A DNA stretch of 64,000 nt from Pseudarthrobacter sp. SSS035 (GCF_023273875.1 NZ_CP096882.1:3286001-3350000), one strand, 5' to 3'; shown: positions 32,577-45,464, counted from the stretch's first letter. Notes: generated from the letters alone by a model not told the origin. Numbers and translations: made by a program.

Positions 32577-33703
32577 CGCACCTTATGGCAGAAGACGTAC
32601 GGATCGAGCAGTTGTGGATCCCGGACACCCTGGACGCACCTGACGCGGTGGATTTCCTGGCTGCCGTGGAGGTGGGCCGCAAGGTACGGATGCAGACCTG
32701 GGGCAGCGATGACCTCGCGTACACGCCGCTGGAGAAGCTGCTGGAGCTGGCGGATCCCTATGAGCGCCAAGTCATCCTGGTGGCCAAGGCCGGAGAACAG
32801 ATCATCGGCACGGTGGATATTGCCCTGCCGCTGACCGACAACCTGGACATGGCGGAGTTCACCCTGGACATCCTGCCGGAATTCCAGCGCCAGGGGGTGG
32901 GCCGCAAGCTGCTCCTCGCGGCCGAACACCTGGCGCGCAGCGAGGGCCGCACTTTGATCCTCGTTGACACCAACCATCCCGGCGCGTCCCTGCACGAGTT
33001 CGAGACGGCCCAGCTGGTGCCGGGTTCAGGCCAGGGCTTTGTGCCGCTGGACAGCCGGGAAGTCGAATTCGCGCGCCGGACCGGCTACACACTTCAGCAC
33101 ATCGAACAGTTCAGCTCCTGTGCACTGCCGCTGGACAGCAAACTCGTGGCCGATCTCCAGGCCGAGGCGGATGAAGCCAACAACGGGCGGTACCGGCTCC
33201 ATCACTGGACGGACCGTTGCCCGGATGAGTGGCTGGAAGCCGTGGCCGTGCTTGAGAACCAGGCGGGCGCCGACGTCGATCCTTCCCTTGAGACTCCCGT
33301 TGAGCAGGACATGGTGTTCGACGGCGGCATCCTCCGCGAGGCCGAAGAGGTCACCATCGCGCAGGGGCGGCGGACGGTGGTCACCGCCGTCGAGCATCTG
33401 GCCACCGGGGCCCTGGTGGGCCTGACCACCATCAGCGTCCTGGCCCACCGGCCCGATGTGGTGTTCCAGGACGACACCCTGGTCCTGCAGGAGCACCGGG
33501 GGAACAAGCTGGGGCTGCTCATCAAGGTGGCCAACATGGAGCGCCTCACCGAGCAGTTCCCCGATGCCCGTGTCATCTACACCTGGAACGCCCCCGAGAA
33601 CAGGTACCTGCTGACTGTCAACCAGCAGCTCGGCTTCACCACGGCCGGCGTGACCGGCATCTGGCAGAAAGAGCTCCCATACCTGGGGACCAGCAAGAGC
33701 TGA
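32573..33703 (+). CDS. Dual-GNAT acetyltransferase, second of a tandem pair
   Basis: A 376-residue paralogue of the upstream protein. The acetyl-CoA loop is ILPEFQRQGVGRKLLLAAEHLA; the second half has DTLVLQEHRGNKLGLLIKVANM and WNAPENRYLLTVNQQLGFTTAG. The start is ATG 32573, whose ATGA overlaps the upstream stop, implying translational coupling; ATG 32555 and 32585 are in frame. The conserved second-half loop suggests both halves keep a role. Confidence 0.82.
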   Translation: MTHLMAEDVRIEQLWIPDTLDAPDAVDFLAAVEVGRKVRMQTWGSDDLAYTPLEKLLELADPYERQVILVAKAGEQIIGTVDIALPLTDNLDMAEFTLDILPEFQRQGVGRKLLLAAEHLARSEGRTLILVDTNHPGASLHEFETAQLVPGSGQGFVPLDSREVEFARRTGYTLQHIEQFSSCALPLDSKLVADLQAEADEANNGRYRLHHWTDRCPDEWLEAVAVLENQAGADVDPSLETPVEQDMVFDGGILREAEEVTIAQGRRTVVTAVEHLATGALVGLTTISVLAHRPDVVFQDDTLVLQEHRGNKLGLLIKVANMERLTEQFPDARVIYTWNAPENRYLLTVNQQLGFTTAGVTGIWQKELPYLGTSKS

Positions 33704-33710
33704 GGCCGAT

Positions 33711-33740
33711 TTGGTGGTCCGGCAGCCCGTCCCGTAAGCT
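33711..33740 (+). promoter_or_regulatory. Promoter of rplJL
   Basis: TTGGTG, 18-base spacer, TAAGCT (33735-33740), placing the start near 33747 at the beginning of the ACCAAAGACC leader. Confidence 0.55.
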
Positions 33741-33746
33741 TGAACT

Positions 33747-33940
33747 ACCAAAGACCGTCGGTTGTTGGAAATCCATTCTCCTGAACGCAGCTCAACTCTG
33801 CAGTTGCGTGCGGGAGGTCAAATGTATTTCTGGACGAAGGACCCTGAACATAGGGCGGCCGGCGCAGGTGAACGAAGCAACGCTCCACGGTGAATGCCGT
33901 GTTGAGCCAAGCCCCGTGCATCTGCGCGGGGCGTTTTTTA
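33747..33940 (+). ncRNA. L10-type ribosomal leader
   Basis: A 5' leader starting ACCAAAGACCG, the usual opening of actinobacterial L10 leaders. It is predicted to bind L10(L12)4 and control rplJL. It ends in an attenuator-like hairpin at 33911-33939. No convincing protein-coding frame is present. Confidence 0.65.
33911..33939 (+). terminator. Attenuator hairpin before rplJ
   Basis: GCCCCG...CGGGGC hairpin followed by six T's, 60 bases upstream of the rplJ start. Its position before, not after, the gene points to attenuation. Confidence 0.8.
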
Positions 33941-33999
33941 GTTTTAGCTCATCTGAGCGGGGACCGTCGCATACCGGCACTATCCCCGGAAGGAGGGTT

Positions 34000-34599
34000 A
34001 TGGCAACGCCTACAAAGGTTTCAGCAGTAGCTGAGATCACTAACGATTTCAAGGAATCGAACGCCGCTGTCCTGACCGAATACCGCGGGCTCACCGTTGC
34101 ACAGCTCAAGCAGCTGCGTGTTTCTCTCGGCCAGGACACCAAGTTCTCGGTCGTCAAGAACACCCTGACCGCCATTGCAGCCAAGGAAGCTGGTGTCGAA
34201 GCATTCAACGACCAGCTCTCCGGCCCTACTGCAATCGCGTTCATCAAGGGTGACGCAGTTGCCGCTGCCAAGAGCCTGACGGATTTTGCCAAGGCCAACA
34301 AGCAGCTGGTCATCAAGACCGGTTACTTCGAGGGCAAGGCACTGAACGCGAGCGAAGTCGCTGCCCTGGCAGCACTCGAGTCCCGCGAGCTGCAGCTCGC
34401 CAAGGTTGCAGGCATCCTCAAGGCTCCTGCTGCCGCCGCTGCGCGCACGATTGACGCGCTGCGCCTCAAGCTTGAAGAAGAGAACGGTGCACCGGCAGCT
34501 GCCGAGGCTCCCGCCGCTGAAGAAGCTCCGGCCGCAGACGAAGCCCCCGAAGCAGCTGCAGAGGCTCCCGCCGATGCACCCGCTGCCGAAGAGAACTAG
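34000..34599 (+). CDS. rplJ: 50S ribosomal protein L10
   Basis: A 199-residue L10, the base of the L7/L12 stalk. The core has SAVAEITNDFKESNAAVLTEYRG and IDALRLKLEEENG; the last ~30 residues are an Ala/Glu/Pro extension. ATG 34000 has AAGGAGGG upstream. L10 is the likely ligand of its own leader. Confidence 0.97.
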   Translation: MATPTKVSAVAEITNDFKESNAAVLTEYRGLTVAQLKQLRVSLGQDTKFSVVKNTLTAIAAKEAGVEAFNDQLSGPTAIAFIKGDAVAAAKSLTDFAKANKQLVIKTGYFEGKALNASEVAALAALESRELQLAKVAGILKAPAAAAARTIDALRLKLEEENGAPAAAEAPAAEEAPAADEAPEAAAEAPADAPAAEEN

Positions 34600-34679
34600 T
34601 TTCTCTTCACCCACCAGACTCCGGTGTGAAGGCAATGGCCCAGGCCGCCAAGCACCACCTATAGGAAGGACGCCACACC

Positions 34680-35057
34680 ATGGCGAAGCTCACCAACGAA
34701 GAGCTCATTGAAGCTTTCAAGGAACTGACCATCATCGAGCTCTCCGAGTTTGTCAAGCTCTTCGAAGAGACCTTCGAAGTTACTGCAGCTGCAGTTGCTG
34801 TTGCTGGCCCCGCCGGTGGCGGCGCCGCTGAAGAAGCTGAAGAGCAGACCGAATTCGACGTTATCCTCGAGCACGCTGGCGAGAAGAAGATCGCAGTGAT
34901 CAAGGAAGTTCGCGCCATCACTTCCCTGGGTCTCAAGGAAGCTAAGGACGTTGTTGACAGCGCTCCGAAGGCTGTTCTCGAAGGCGTCACCAAGGAAGCT
35001 GCCGAAAAGGCAGTGGAGCAGCTCCAGGCTGCCGGCGCAACCGTTACCCTCAAGTAA
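34680..35057 (+). CDS. rplL: 50S ribosomal protein L7/L12
   Basis: A 125-residue L7/L12: N-terminal dimerisation helix, an Ala/Gly-rich hinge (about residues 38-52) and a C-terminal factor-binding domain with IKEVRAITSLGLKEAKDVV. It is present in several copies on the stalk. AGGAAGG precedes the ATG. Confidence 0.98.
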   Translation: MAKLTNEELIEAFKELTIIELSEFVKLFEETFEVTAAAVAVAGPAGGGAAEEAEEQTEFDVILEHAGEKKIAVIKEVRAITSLGLKEAKDVVDSAPKAVLEGVTKEAAEKAVEQLQAAGATVTLK

Positions 35058-35074
35058 CTCACGCCGCTTCACGG

Positions 35075-35106
35075 AAAACCCCGTCCACTTCGGTGGGCGG
35101 GGTTTT
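35075..35106 (+). terminator. rplJL terminator
   Basis: AAAACCCCGTCCAC pairs with GTGGGCGGGGTTTT around a TTCG tetraloop, a strong rho-independent form. Confidence 0.88.
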
Positions 35107-35120
35107 CCTGCATTTAACCC

Positions 35121-35180
35121 AAGTAGGTCGCACTAACTGTCGCTATGAGCGCTCATAACGACAGTTAGTGCGACCTACTT
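35121..35180. repeat. 60-base near-perfect palindrome between convergent genes
   Basis: Two 30-base arms with a single C/A mismatch and no loop (centre 35150/35151, GAGC|GCTC). It lies between rplL (+) and the YbaK gene (-), after a separate rplL terminator. It may terminate the minus-strand gene or be a dispersed palindromic unit. Confidence 0.7.
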
Positions 35181-35191
35181 GCGTGTGGTGC

Positions 35192-35689
35192 CTAGTTTGG
35201 TTCGGAGATATCGGCGACGACGGCGCCCAGTGCTGCGGTGAGCGCGTCGGCGTCCACAAACGCGCTGTAGCCGTGTTCGCCGGCGCCCATGGAGATCCGG
35301 CGGCCGGCAATGGTGGCGTCCGCGTACACCGGCCACGCGGTGGTGCTGCCGAGCGGGGTGATGGTTCCACGTTCGTAGCCGGTCGCACCAAGCGCCACGT
35401 CCGCGGGCGGCAACGAGAGTTTGTTGACGCCCACCAGGGTCCGCAGTTTTGGCCAGGAGATCTGCCGGTCGCCCGGAATCAGCGCGAACAGGAACGTCCC
35501 GTCCTTGTGCTTGACCACCAGGGACTTCACGATGTCCGCGGGCGTGATGCCCAGAATCCCGGCAGCCTCCTCGAGGCTCCGCGCGGCCAGCCGCTCCACC
35601 AGCTGCACGTCCAAGCCGCGCGTGGCGGCGTCAGCAAGGAAGCGCTGACGTCCGACGGCGGCGCTTCCGTCGCCCGCCTGTCCCGCCAT
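35192..35689 (-). CDS. YbaK/EbsC-type aminoacyl-tRNA deacylase
   Basis: A 165-residue single-domain protein of the YbaK/ProX family, which hydrolyses mischarged tRNAs such as Cys-tRNAPro. It has ADIVKSLVVKHKDGTFLFALIPGD (catalytic Lys region) and GTITPLGSTTAWPVYAD. ATG 35689 is where conservation begins; upstream in-frame codons overlap the thiolase gene. It follows the thiolase by 16 bases and may be co-transcribed. Confidence 0.85.
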   Translation of the reverse strand: MAGQAGDGSAAVGRQRFLADAATRGLDVQLVERLAARSLEEAAGILGITPADIVKSLVVKHKDGTFLFALIPGDRQISWPKLRTLVGVNKLSLPPADVALGATGYERGTITPLGSTTAWPVYADATIAGRRISMGAGEHGYSAFVDADALTAALGAVVADISEPN

Positions 35690-35705
35690 CAGTCCCTGCC
35701 CGCCA

Positions 35706-36905
35706 TCAGTCGCGGTACAGCAGGAGCGCTTCGCCCTGACCGCCGCCGCCGCACAGGGAGACCGCGGCCTTGCCGCTGCCCCGCCGTTTGAGTTCATGGG
35801 CCGCATGCAGCGCCAACCGCGCACCGGACGCCCCGATCGGGTGGCCCAGGGCAATGGCGCCGCCGTGGATGTTGCACTTCTCCAGGGGGTAGTCCAGGTC
35901 CTTCAGCGACTGCACCGCGACCGAACCGAACGCTTCGTTAATTTCGATGAAGTCCAGGTCTGCGGTGCTCCATTCCGCCCGCTGCAGTGCGTTCATGATG
36001 GCGTGGGACGGCTGCGAATGCAGGGAATTGTCCGGACCGGCAACCTGTCCGGGCTTTCCCACCACAGCCAGGTATTCCAGGCCGTTCTCCTCCGCGAACC
36101 GGCGCGATGTCAGCACGAGTGCGGAGGCGCCGTCGGACAGGGGAGAGGAGTTGCCGGCGGTGATGGTTCCGTCGCTGACAAAAGCTGCCCGGAGCCCGGC
36201 CAAGGACTCGATGGACGTGTTGGGCCGTACCCCTTCATCGGTGGAGACAACGATGGGATCTCCCTTGCGCTGCTTGACGCTGATGGGCGCGATCTCGTCG
36301 TCGAAGACGCCGTTCTTCGCCGCCAGCGCCGCACGCTGGTGCGAGTGGGCGGCCACGTTGTCCTGCGAAGTCCGGTCAATGCCGAGAGCCAGGTTCTTGG
36401 TCTCGGTGGACAGGCCCATGGACTGGCCGTCGAACGCATCCGTGAGGCCGTCGTGCGCCGCAACATCCAGCGCCTGGATGGCGCCATAGGTCCAGCCCTG
36501 GCGCGAACCCGGCAGCAGGTGGGGCGCACGGGTCATGGATTCCTGGCCGCCGGCCACCACCACGGTGGCGTCGCCGCTGCGGATCATCCTGGCGGCGTCG
36601 ATCACCGCGGTCAGCCCGGACAGGCACACCTTGTTGATGGTGACCGTGGGAACGTTCCAGCCGATTCCCGCTCCGATGGCGCTCTGGCGTGCGGGGTTCT
36701 GTCCGGCGCCGGCCTGCAGTACCTGGCCCATGATGACGGCGTCCACCTGGCCGGCGTCCACGCCGCTCGCTGCAATCGCGGACCTGATCGCGTGCGCTCC
36801 CAGTTCGACGGCGGTGAAGCTCGCCAGTTGCCCGTTGAGCCGGCCCTGCGGGGTGCGTGCACCGGCCAGGATGACCACGTCAGTGTTGTCGTTGGAGTTG
36901 CCCAT
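35706..36905 (-). CDS. Acetyl-CoA acetyltransferase (thiolase)
   Basis: A 399-residue biosynthetic-type thiolase, condensing or cleaving acyl-CoA. The active-site Cys is in NKVCLSGL, the second-site His in GHPIGASGARLALH, and the third motif is CGGGGQGEA. ATG 36905 has GAAGAGA upstream; the in-frame 36962 start lacks one. The chain-length preference is not evident, so degradative use is possible. Confidence 0.93.
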   Translation of the reverse strand: MGNSNDNTDVVILAGARTPQGRLNGQLASFTAVELGAHAIRSAIAASGVDAGQVDAVIMGQVLQAGAGQNPARQSAIGAGIGWNVPTVTINKVCLSGLTAVIDAARMIRSGDATVVVAGGQESMTRAPHLLPGSRQGWTYGAIQALDVAAHDGLTDAFDGQSMGLSTETKNLALGIDRTSQDNVAAHSHQRAALAAKNGVFDDEIAPISVKQRKGDPIVVSTDEGVRPNTSIESLAGLRAAFVSDGTITAGNSSPLSDGASALVLTSRRFAEENGLEYLAVVGKPGQVAGPDNSLHSQPSHAIMNALQRAEWSTADLDFIEINEAFGSVAVQSLKDLDYPLEKCNIHGGAIALGHPIGASGARLALHAAHELKRRGSGKAAVSLCGGGGQGEALLLYRD

Positions 36906-37129
36906 TGTGATCTCTTCCGCTCTGAATCGATGTACTTCCAAGGCTACCGTGAGGCATGTCACCTATTTATCCAAACGCCGCAGGGGTGCCGATGATTCCA
37001 ACCGTGCCGGCCGTGGCCACCAGGGGAGAACTACCCATCCGCCGGTTGTGTGCGAGGTCGCGGTGGTGCGTAGGGTGGACGGCGAAGACGAAAGCAACAG
37101 AGCAACGCTAAACAGGGAGCAGCAGCATC

Positions 37130-37600
37130 TTGAAGAAAATCCTCGCCGCAGCAGCCATGGCCAGCCTCGCCGGACTCACCGCCTGCAGCGTTGCCACTCC
37201 TGCGCCGGACAGCACTTCATCCACAGCGGCCCCCACTGCGTCCACGTCCGCACCGTCCACCGCGTCGCCGTCGCGCTCTTCCAGTCCGTCAGCAGCGCCC
37301 CAGGCCGGAGGTGTTAAGGGAGCCTGCGAGACGTTCAACTCGCTCTACGCCGACTACAAGGCCATCCAGGACGATTCCAACGCCTACGAGGACATCTACT
37401 TTGCCGCGCAGGACGCCAAGGACACGGTGTCGGGGAACCTGGAGGGACTGTTTACTTCGCTCAGCGTTCTCGCGCTTGACCACTCCGCGGCCGCGAAAAA
37501 GGGCGGCGAGCCGGAGCAGGCTTCCAAGGATGGCGTGCGTGATGCTGTCTTCGCAAACGCCCAGGCCTGCACGGCTGAGGACGTTACGCTCCGGCTCTGA
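37130..37600 (+). CDS. Secreted lipoprotein of unknown function
   Basis: A 156-residue protein. The N-terminus MKKILAAAAMASLAGLTAC is a lipoprotein signal with a LTAC lipobox (Cys19). A Ser/Thr/Pro/Ala linker (about residues 20-60) and a helical domain with Cys65 and Cys150 (GACETFNSLYADYK, AQACTAED) follow. The start is TTG 37130. The role is unknown; it stands alone before rpoB. Confidence 0.8.
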   Translation: MKKILAAAAMASLAGLTACSVATPAPDSTSSTAAPTASTSAPSTASPSRSSSPSAAPQAGGVKGACETFNSLYADYKAIQDDSNAYEDIYFAAQDAKDTVSGNLEGLFTSLSVLALDHSAAAKKGGEPEQASKDGVRDAVFANAQACTAEDVTLRL

Positions 37601-37629
37601 TGCCGCTTCCGGCATCAAAAAATCAGTGC

Positions 37630-37658
37630 TTGCAATAAGTCCGGTTGTGGGGTAGACA
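37630..37658 (+). promoter_or_regulatory. Probable rpoB promoter
   Basis: TTGCAA (37630-37635), 17-base spacer, TAGACA (37653-37658). A 240-base leader follows, with a CTGCGGA/TCCGCAG hairpin and the decamer CATATAGCGG repeated at 37717 and 37799. Confidence 0.5.
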
Positions 37659-37896
37659 CGTAATTGGTTTTGCCGTATCGTAGATATTTGCGTCTTCCCT
37701 GTTTACCTTCAGCCTTCATATAGCGGTGGGCTTTGCCTGGCAGCTGACCATCAACGTGCCGTCAACAACGTCATTGTATGGAAAGCCCCGGCCCGGGTCA
37801 TATAGCGGAACCGGATGGTAGCACTGCGGAGTCATTCCGCAGGGTGCACAGCGGGGGAGATCTGAAAACGCCTGAAGGTCTGTGGAAGGATCCCTC

Positions 37897-40800
37897 TTGG
37901 TCGCCTCGAGCACCTCTAATAACGAAACCGCTAACACCGCCGACAGCACTGATGGTGCCACTCGCCGGCTCTCATTCGCAAAGATTCACGAACCGCTGGA
38001 CGTTCCGAATCTCCTTGCCCTGCAGACGGACAGCTTCGACTGGCTGGTCGGAAACGAACGCTGGCAGGCGCGCGTAGCGAAGGCCGTCGAAGAAAACGAT
38101 CTCAGCGTCGCCACCTCGTCCGGACTGTCGGACATCTTTGAAGAGATCTCCCCGATCGAGGACTTCCAGGGCACCATGTCCCTGAGCTTCTCCGATCCGG
38201 AGTTCGCTGACCCGAAGTACACCATGGCCGAGTGCAAGGACCGGGACGCAACGTACTCGGCGCCGCTGTACGTCAAGGCCGAGTTCATGAACAACAACAC
38301 GGGCGAAATCAAGCAGCAGACCGTGTTCATGGGCGACTTCCCCCTCATGACGGAGAAGGGCACCTTCGTCGTCAACGGCACCGAGCGTGTGGTCGTCTCC
38401 CAGCTGGTCCGTTCACCGGGCGCCTACTTTGAGCGCACCGCCGACAAGACCAGTGACAAGGACATCTTCACTGCCAAGATCATCCCGTCCCGCGGTGCAT
38501 GGTTTGAACTCGAGATCGACAAGCGCGACCAGGTCGGCGTTCGCCTCGACCGCAAGCGCAAGCAGTCCGTCACCGTTCTGCTGAAGGCCCTCGGCTGGAC
38601 CGAAGGCCAGATCCTCGAAGAGTTCGGCCAGTACGACTCCATGCGCGCAACGCTGGAGAAGGACGCCACCGAGACCCGCGAAGACGCGTTGCTGGACATC
38701 TACCGGAAGCTGCGACCGGGCGAGCCGCCCACAGTCGAGGCTGCCCAGTCCCTCCTGGACAACCTGTACTTCAACTCCAAGCGCTACGATCTGGCCAAGG
38801 TTGGCCGATACAAGATCAACCGCAAGCTTGGCATCGACCGCTCCCTTGGCGACAAGGAAGCTTCGGTCCTGCACGTTGAAGACATCGTGGCCATGATCAA
38901 GTTCCTGGTTGCCCTGCACGCCGGCGAGAAGACCCTCACGGGCAAGCGCGACGGCCAGGACCACGAGCTGCGCGTTGAGATCGATGACATCGACCACTTC
39001 GGCAACCGTCGTATCCGCGCCGTCGGCGAGCTCATCGAGAACCAGGTCCGCACCGGCCTGTCCCGTATGGAGCGCGTTGTCCGCGAGCGGATGACCACCC
39101 AGGACGTCGAGGCCATCACGCCGCAGACACTGATCAACATCCGCCCTGTCGTTGCAGCCATCAAGGAGTTCTTCGGAACTTCCCAGCTGTCGCAGTTCAT
39201 GGACCAGAACAACCCGCTGTCGGGTCTGACCCACAAGCGCCGTCTGTCCGCGCTTGGCCCGGGTGGTCTGTCCCGTGACCGCGCAGGCATGGAAGTTCGA
39301 GACGTTCACCCGTCCCACTACGGACGTATGTGCCCCATCGAAACCCCTGAAGGCCCGAACATTGGTCTGATCGGTTCGCTGGCATCCTACGGCCGCATCA
39401 ACCCGTTCGGCTTCATCGAGACTCCTTACCGTCTCGTCGCTGAAGGCGTTGTCTCCGATGAAGTCCAGTACCTCACGGCCGACGACGAGGCAGAGGTCCT
39501 GATCGCACAGGCCAACGCTCCGCTGGATGAGAACAAGAAGTTCGCCGAAGAGACCGTCCTGGTCCGCGCCCGTGGTGGTGGAGGCGAGCCTGTGCTCGTT
39601 CCCGCCGGCGAGGTCGAGTTCATGGACGTTTCCCCGCGCCAGATGGTGTCCGTGGCTACGGCCCTGATCCCGTTCCTCGAGCATGACGATGCTAACCGCG
39701 CACTCATGGGTGCCAACATGCAGCGCCAGGCCGTGCCGCTGGTCCGTTCCGAGGCCCCGTTCGTGGGTACCGGCATGGAGCGCGCCGCAGCCGTCGACGC
39801 CGGTGATGTCACCATTGCGAAGAAGGCCGGTGTGGTTACCGAGGTCTCCGCTGAGCTCGTCATCATGCTCAACGACGACGGTACGGAAACTAACTACCGC
39901 ATCAACAAGTTCGCACGCTCCAACCAGGGCAACTGCTACAACAACCGTGTCCTGGTGAACGAAGGCCAGCGCCTCGAGGTCGGCGGCATCATCGCCGACG
40001 GTCCGGCAACGGACCAGGGCGAACTCGCCCTCGGTAAGAACCTGCTCGTGGCATTCATGTCATGGGAAGGCCACAACTTCGAGGACGCCATCATCCTCTC
40101 GCAGCGCATTGTTGCCGAGGACGTCCTTTCCTCCATCCACATCGAGGAGCACGAGATCGATGCCCGCGACACCAAGCTTGGTGCCGAGGAAATCACCCGT
40201 GACATCCCCAACGTGTCCGAGGAAGTCCTGGCAGGCCTGGACGAGCGCGGCATCATCCACATCGGTGCCGAAGTTGAAGCCGGCGACATCCTGGTCGGAA
40301 AGGTCACCCCGAAGGGTGAAACCGAGCTGACCCCGGAAGAGCGCCTGCTGCGCGCCATCTTCGGTGAGAAGTCCCGCGAAGTGCGCGACACCTCTTTGAA
40401 GGTTCCGCACGGCGAGTCCGGCACCGTCATCGGCGTCCGAGTCTTTGACCGCGACAACGACGACGAACTGCCCCCGGGCGTGAACCAGCTGGTGCGTGTC
40501 TACGTGGCCGCCAAGCGCAAGATCACCGACGGCGACAAGCTCGCCGGCCGTCACGGCAACAAGGGTGTTATCTCCAAGATCCTCCCGATCGAGGACATGC
40601 CCTTCCTTGCCGACGGTACCCCCGTTGATATCGTCCTGAACCCGCTGGGTGTTCCGGGCCGTATGAACGTCGGCCAGGTGCTGGAAACGCACCTCGGCTG
40701 GGTTGCCAAGACCGGTTGGAAGATCGAAGGCGAGCCCGAGTGGATGAAGCAGCTGCCGAACCTGCCGCGCGAGAGTGGCCAGACCACTGTTGCAACGCCG

Positions 40801-41406
40801 GTGTTCGACGGCGCCCGTGAAGAGGAAATCACGGGTCTGCTCGACTCCACCAACGTCACCCGCGACGGCGACCGCCTGATCAACTCCTCAGGCAAGACCC
40901 GCCTCTTCGACGGCCGCTCCGGCGAGCCGTTCCCGGATCCGATCTCGGTCGGCTACATGTACATCCTGAAGCTCCACCACCTGGTGGACGACAAGATCCA
41001 CGCCCGTTCCACTGGCCCGTACTCCATGATCACGCAGCAGCCGCTGGGTGGTAAGGCACAGTTCGGTGGCCAGCGCTTCGGTGAGATGGAAGTGTGGGCG
41101 CTGGAAGCTTATGGCGCCGCGTACACGCTCCAGGAACTCCTCACCATCAAGTCGGATGATATCCACGGTCGTGTCAAGGTCTACGAAGCAATCGTCAAGG
41201 GCGAGAACATCCCCGAGCCGGGCGTTCCTGAGTCCTTCAAGGTCTTGATCAAGGAAATGCAGTCGCTGTGCCTGAACGTGGAAGTACTCTCCACGGACGG
41301 AACCACAATTGAAATGCGTGACTCTGATGACGCAGTCTTCACGGCTGCGGAAGAACTGGGCATCGATCTGTCTCGTGCAGAGCCCAGTTCCGTAGAAGAG
41401 GTTTAG
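37897..41406 (+). CDS. rpoB: RNA polymerase subunit beta
   Basis: A 1169-residue beta subunit. The rifampicin region (about residues 427-455) reads TSQLSQFMDQNNPLSGLTHK then RRLSALGPGG, the wild-type (sensitive) residues. The C-terminal conserved GGQRFGEMEVWALEAYGAA is present. TTG 37897 is chosen because GGAAGGA lies six bases upstream; GTG 37882 is in frame but overlaps that ribosome site. M. tuberculosis rpoB also starts with TTG. rpoC follows. Confidence 0.97.
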   Translation: MVASSTSNNETANTADSTDGATRRLSFAKIHEPLDVPNLLALQTDSFDWLVGNERWQARVAKAVEENDLSVATSSGLSDIFEEISPIEDFQGTMSLSFSDPEFADPKYTMAECKDRDATYSAPLYVKAEFMNNNTGEIKQQTVFMGDFPLMTEKGTFVVNGTERVVVSQLVRSPGAYFERTADKTSDKDIFTAKIIPSRGAWFELEIDKRDQVGVRLDRKRKQSVTVLLKALGWTEGQILEEFGQYDSMRATLEKDATETREDALLDIYRKLRPGEPPTVEAAQSLLDNLYFNSKRYDLAKVGRYKINRKLGIDRSLGDKEASVLHVEDIVAMIKFLVALHAGEKTLTGKRDGQDHELRVEIDDIDHFGNRRIRAVGELIENQVRTGLSRMERVVRERMTTQDVEAITPQTLINIRPVVAAIKEFFGTSQLSQFMDQNNPLSGLTHKRRLSALGPGGLSRDRAGMEVRDVHPSHYGRMCPIETPEGPNIGLIGSLASYGRINPFGFIETPYRLVAEGVVSDEVQYLTADDEAEVLIAQANAPLDENKKFAEETVLVRARGGGGEPVLVPAGEVEFMDVSPRQMVSVATALIPFLEHDDANRALMGANMQRQAVPLVRSEAPFVGTGMERAAAVDAGDVTIAKKAGVVTEVSAELVIMLNDDGTETNYRINKFARSNQGNCYNNRVLVNEGQRLEVGGIIADGPATDQGELALGKNLLVAFMSWEGHNFEDAIILSQRIVAEDVLSSIHIEEHEIDARDTKLGAEEITRDIPNVSEEVLAGLDERGIIHIGAEVEAGDILVGKVTPKGETELTPEERLLRAIFGEKSREVRDTSLKVPHGESGTVIGVRVFDRDNDDELPPGVNQLVRVYVAAKRKITDGDKLAGRHGNKGVISKILPIEDMPFLADGTPVDIVLNPLGVPGRMNVGQVLETHLGWVAKTGWKIEGEPEWMKQLPNLPRESGQTTVATPVFDGAREEEITGLLDSTNVTRDGDRLINSSGKTRLFDGRSGEPFPDPISVGYMYILKLHHLVDDKIHARSTGPYSMITQQPLGGKAQFGGQRFGEMEVWALEAYGAAYTLQELLTIKSDDIHGRVKVYEAIVKGENIPEPGVPESFKVLIKEMQSLCLNVEVLSTDGTTIEMRDSDDAVFTAAEELGIDLSRAEPSSVEEV

Positions 41407-41412
41407 CAGGGG

Positions 41413-41448
41413 ACTTACGACGGCGGGTTCGCACCCGCCGTCGTAAGT
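41413..41448. terminator. Perfect hairpin in the rpoB-rpoC gap
   Basis: 16-base exact arms (41413-41428, 41433-41448) around a TCGC loop. It lacks a T-run, so it may slow or process the transcript rather than end it. It is of the same kind as the palindromes at 16213 and 35121. Confidence 0.55.
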
Positions 41449-41478
41449 CACCTCCCTCTTCCCGTAACCGGGGCAACC

Positions 41479-41500
41479 GGTGGTCGAGCTTGTCGAGACC
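41479..41500. repeat. Dispersed palindromic repeat unit (GGTGGTCGAGCTTGTCGAGACC type)
   Basis: This 22-base motif, GGTSGTCGA..TCGAGACC-like, resembles a short palindromic repeat I recall as frequent in intergenic DNA of Micrococcales. Only one copy is seen here, in the rpoB-rpoC gap. Confidence 0.4.
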
Positions 41501-41552
41501 CAGGTGCCCTCAAGACTTCAGAATTTAGAGAACAAGAGAGAACAGGGACCAT

Positions 41553-45452
<3,900 letters not shown>

Positions 45453-45464
45453 TCGATTGCACTG

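Noticed and set aside
35192..35854. Upstream start of the YbaK gene at 35854
   Set aside because: It would overlap the conserved end of the thiolase gene and adds an Arg/Ala-rich stretch without homology.
37598..37620. TGATGCCG/CGGCATCA hairpin after the lipoprotein gene as a terminator
   Set aside because: It is followed by A's, not T's, on the gene's strand, and includes the stop codon.
37717..37808. Repeated CATATAGCGG in the rpoB leader
   Set aside because: Two copies of a ten-base word 82 bases apart are too little to claim a regulatory element.
37882..37896. GTG 37882 as the rpoB start
   Set aside because: The codon lies inside the GGAAGGA ribosome site that fits TTG 37897 at six bases.
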